Positions 61,478 to 64,000 of a stretch of DNA of 64,000 nt are shown here, piece after piece. The stretch's first letter is position 1, and every line of letters starts with the position of its first letter. The stretch comes from Epiperipatus broadwayi. Its lineage: Eukaryota; Onychophora; Udeonychophora; Euonychophora; Peripatidae. The translations under genes were made by a program, and so were the position numbers. The stretch covers positions 3,204,901-3,268,900 of the forward strand of contig JAQFVV010012507.1 in NCBI GenBank assembly GCA_028023455.1, given 5' to 3'. The notes beneath the pieces were generated by a model, which ran no database searches, was not told the DNA's origin, and worked only from the letters and a program-made list of their open reading frames with translations.

Positions 61478-61668
61478 TAGGCATGGCGTGGCCCAGACTT
61501 TTGCGGGTATAACCGACGCGAGAGGCCTTTTATCTATGAAGTGTATATGCATAGTGAGTGCCAAACTTATGGGATCACCACCAGAGGCTTTTGATACGAA
61601 GAAAGAATATGCATAGCGTGTGCCAAACTTACGGGATCACCACCAGAGGCATTTTTATACGAAGACTT
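61478..61668 (+). repeat. 62-bp minisatellite, about three copies
   Basis: Units at 61545-61606 and 61607-61668 are close copies (ATATGCATAG ... GTGCCAAACTTA ... GGGATCACCACCAGAGGC ... ATACGAAG). A more diverged first unit lies at about 61478-61544. Unusually GC-rich for this window. Confidence 0.85.
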
Positions 61669-61837
61669 GAGAAGAAATCTATGGGTTCGAACTCGTCGTA
61701 ACCCCCAGATTAAGAAGCACGTATATATAGAACAAAGATAGGCTATATGACAGAAATGCAGTATGAATGAATGCCTCTAATGACATGATATAAGTTTTAC
61801 TGCCTTAAAAATAAATGACCCTTGTTTGAATACTATA

Positions 61838-61970
61838 ATACGTTTGTTAAGATTTTATATAGCAATAAGAAAATACGTTTGTTAAGATTTTATATAGCAA
61901 AAGAAACATTAAGATTTAGATTTCAAATTAATAAAATACATGTTAAGATTTGTTTTAGTAAGAGAAACAT
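61838..61970 (+). repeat. Short tandem duplications
   Basis: ATACGTTTGTTAAGATTTTA with the following TATAGCAA occurs twice about 35 bases apart, then a related unit (ATACATGTTAAGATTTG) and two AGAAACATTAAGATTT blocks follow. Confidence 0.75.
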
Positions 61971-63508
61971 TAAGATTTCCCCCCATCCCTTCTTCTGCTA
62001 GTTAAAATAAATCAATCTCACCTTCATTGATTTTACAATAACTGAAATATTTAAATACAAGATTTGAAATTTTAAGAGTATGGAAAGTATAAGAAGACTG
62101 GCAGTTATGGAAAATAATTAATGGGTCACTCTTTCAGAATTGAATAAAAACAAAACATTTTAAAAAATTTCAAAGCGTTAATTGGCTTAAGTTCTAGATT
62201 TACAGAGTTAAACAAATCAATTTTTATATTAAAAAATGAACCTAAAATGTTGATTCATAAAACAATCTGGCGAACGTATTAATTAACAATACGTTATATT
62301 TTAAGGGAACGTTATTAAACTTGATTCATGAAAGTTTACTTAAAAGACAGAAAAGATTTTTATAAATTAAGCTCACCAGTTTGTTTGAGTTTAGCAAATT
62401 AATAAAAAAACATATATATATATAAAATCAAGTAATAAATATCTGACCGCACCAAAATTAAAGAAAGGTTAAATGCATATGAGATAGGATTAGATATAAA
62501 GAAATCATTTGAGAGCAAAATTACATTCACATTTATATATAAAAAACAAAGTTAAATAATATATTTAGGCTAGATTTAGTTTGAGGTGACGGCTTGAAAA
62601 ATTACCTTGCAGTTTTAAGAGTTCAATTTAAAATATGGCATGTGCACGGCGATTGAAATGCTAAATGAATTCTTCTTGGTGACGGCAAGCTTCTCTATTA
62701 GCATTTTTAAAGTTCTCCACTGGGCCTTTACTTCACTTTAGGGTAGCAGAATATTATGGCCATGGAAGATGACCCACAAGGGCCCAGAAGAGTGGTGGAT
62801 TTACTGCTACATCATTTTTAAGTTTCAAGCAAAACGAAATATGTTTATAATACCTCTCTCTAAAAGTAGCTAATCTCCTTCAATAGTCGTTCCTCTCTCT
62901 GATTCAAAATTCAGTCATTTTATACATTTTCTTTTATCAGTTGTTTTTGAAGATGCAATTGTAAGATAATGTCCAAAAATAAATTCAAATCTATTTCCAG
63001 ATTAGAAATAGATTTGACAACATATTTTTAACACAAGTAAATCTTTAATATACTTAATCCCATTTATTTTAAGTAAAACATTAATTAAAAAATACCTCCC
63101 TTTAATTATTTTTGGACAATTACACAGTCACATCTTCCATATTGGATTTTATAAAAAAATATATAGCTTAATAAAAAAACAAGCAATTTAAAAAGAAAAA
63201 GCTAAAAATGACATATAAGAAATATTTAAAACATCAATATTTTGTTAGTAAGTTTTGCTCCTATGTATATGTTTGAGCTGCATCTATAATACTTTAATAA
63301 AAAAGAACTAATAATTAATAAAAACAATTAATAATAATTTTAAAACATGTTATTGAAACATTAAATTTTATAATTTAGGTGCGCATCTCAAATATATACA
63401 TGAAATATATATACACGACAAAAGGAGCAGGATGGAAAATAGGGATTTAAACGTAGGTTAGTAGATGGAAACATGAAGGGCAATCTTAAGCTAAGATTGA
63501 CTGCTTCA

Positions 63509-63797
63509 TGGTGAAACACATTTATTAAACATTTTCCTTTTCAAACATTTAAACATATTTCATTTTAATATTAAACTATTTCTACAAAAAAGCACTCTAA
63601 CTAAATTTAATTCCATAATTATTTTTATCCATTGTGTTCTCATTTGTAGTATTAATTTCACAAAGATATTTGTAATTTTCAACTTCTTCTAACTCATCAT
63701 TGTCAATCTTTATTTTCTTCTTTTGAGAAAATCGATTGAACATTACTTTAGTTTTTTAATATTTACATTTAATCCTACTTTCTAACTTTCATCTGAA
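63509..63797 (-). mobile_element. RTE-3, 5' part (continuation)
   Basis: Continues RTE-3 without loss from the equivalent of RTE-1 position 5793 to about 6080 (AAAGCACTCTAAC, AAATCGATTGAACATTACTT), then stops near TTTCATCTGA. The fragment is 5'-truncated there. Many stops and frameshifts. Confidence 0.85.
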
Positions 63798-63921
63798 AAA
63801 TTAAAGTATATATATACACATGTTCCACCTTTATTGTTAAAAAGAGGCTGCCTTGACAACAGTTTGAAATTGTTGATTGTTATTGATATTGGGATTGTCT
63901 AAGTGTTAACTGGTTTTAATA

Positions 63922-63922
63922 G

Positions 63923-63971
<49 letters not shown>
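63922..63971. repeat. (TA)n(TG)n compound microsatellite
   Basis: TA dinucleotides change to TG dinucleotides near 63947. Confidence 0.95.
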
Positions 63972-63972
<1 letters not shown>

Positions 63973-64000
63973 ATAAAAAGAAAAATATTGAAAATTATGT

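Larger units (their letters stand above)
60372..63508. mobile_element. Unclassified 3137-bp insertion with TG...CA ends
   Basis: Interrupts RTE-3 cleanly. TGGT at 60368-60371 is repeated at 63509-63512 as a 4-bp target duplication, and the insert begins TGTACC and ends GCTTCA. TG...CA ends with a 4-bp duplication are typical of LTR retrotransposons, but I found no direct LTR pair and no open frame of note, so it may be a very long solo LTR, a non-autonomous LTR derivative, or another class. Inside are a 62-bp minisatellite, tRNA B-box-like GGTTCGAACTC near 61684-61694, GTTCGAATTC-like sequence on the minus strand near 60475, and less AT-rich blocks at 61.4-61.7 and 62.6-62.8 kb. Confidence 0.75.

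Overview
This window is eukaryotic and almost certainly from an invertebrate animal. It is extremely AT-rich, full of (TA)n and (ATT)n microsatellites, and packed with non-LTR retrotransposons, Penelope-like elements (PLEs) that carry GIY-YIG endonucleases, SINE-like inserts and short hairpin repeats. I found no bacterial-type operon, rRNA, CRISPR array or host protein-coding gene that I can name. The species cannot be fixed from the sequence. The only hint of a host gene is a weak candidate first exon near 44.7-45.0 kb.

Layout, left to right. 0.4-2.2 kb: PLE-1 remnant (minus). 3.3-4.3 kb: PLE-2, two 5'-truncated copies joined head to head as a palindrome. 5.35-8.65 kb: nearly full-length RTE-type LINE (RTE-1) with one unbroken 994-residue endonuclease/reverse transcriptase frame (minus). 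8.7-17.7 kb: non-coding AT-rich DNA with a dispersed repeat, large (TA)n arrays and two hairpin elements. 17.75-20.1 kb: PLE-3 palindrome with an RTE fragment inserted in its right arm. 20.1-25 kb: non-coding, with a three-copy inverted-repeat family. 25.0-30.9 kb: decayed LINE (LINE-J copy A, minus) with a long flank that recurs at 40.5-43.8 kb (copy B); copy A also holds a tRNA-derived SINE that is absent from copy B. 32.1-34.2 kb: PLE-4 palindrome with arms nearly identical by eye. 34.2-40.5 kb: non-coding, with a very long (ATT)n array. 45.88-51.08 kb: full-length two-ORF LINE resembling the L1/Tx1 group (LINE-T1, minus) bounded by an 18-bp target-site duplication. 56.1-59.3 kb: decayed relative (LINE-T2, minus). 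59.9-63.8 kb: RTE-3 fragment split by a 3.1-kb unclassified insertion.

The elements form a nested record of transposition: SINE into a duplicated LINE region, RTE into PLE, and an unknown element into RTE. The most unusual theme is that three different PLE families have each produced a head-to-head palindrome. All four PLEs also carry, just downstream of the GIY-YIG frame, a hairpin followed by GAAA that resembles the hammerhead-ribozyme motif known from this class. A second theme is elements that look intact but have specific lesions: RTE-1 is an open frame with substitutions at two catalytic positions, and LINE-T1 is broken only at two homopolymeric C runs.
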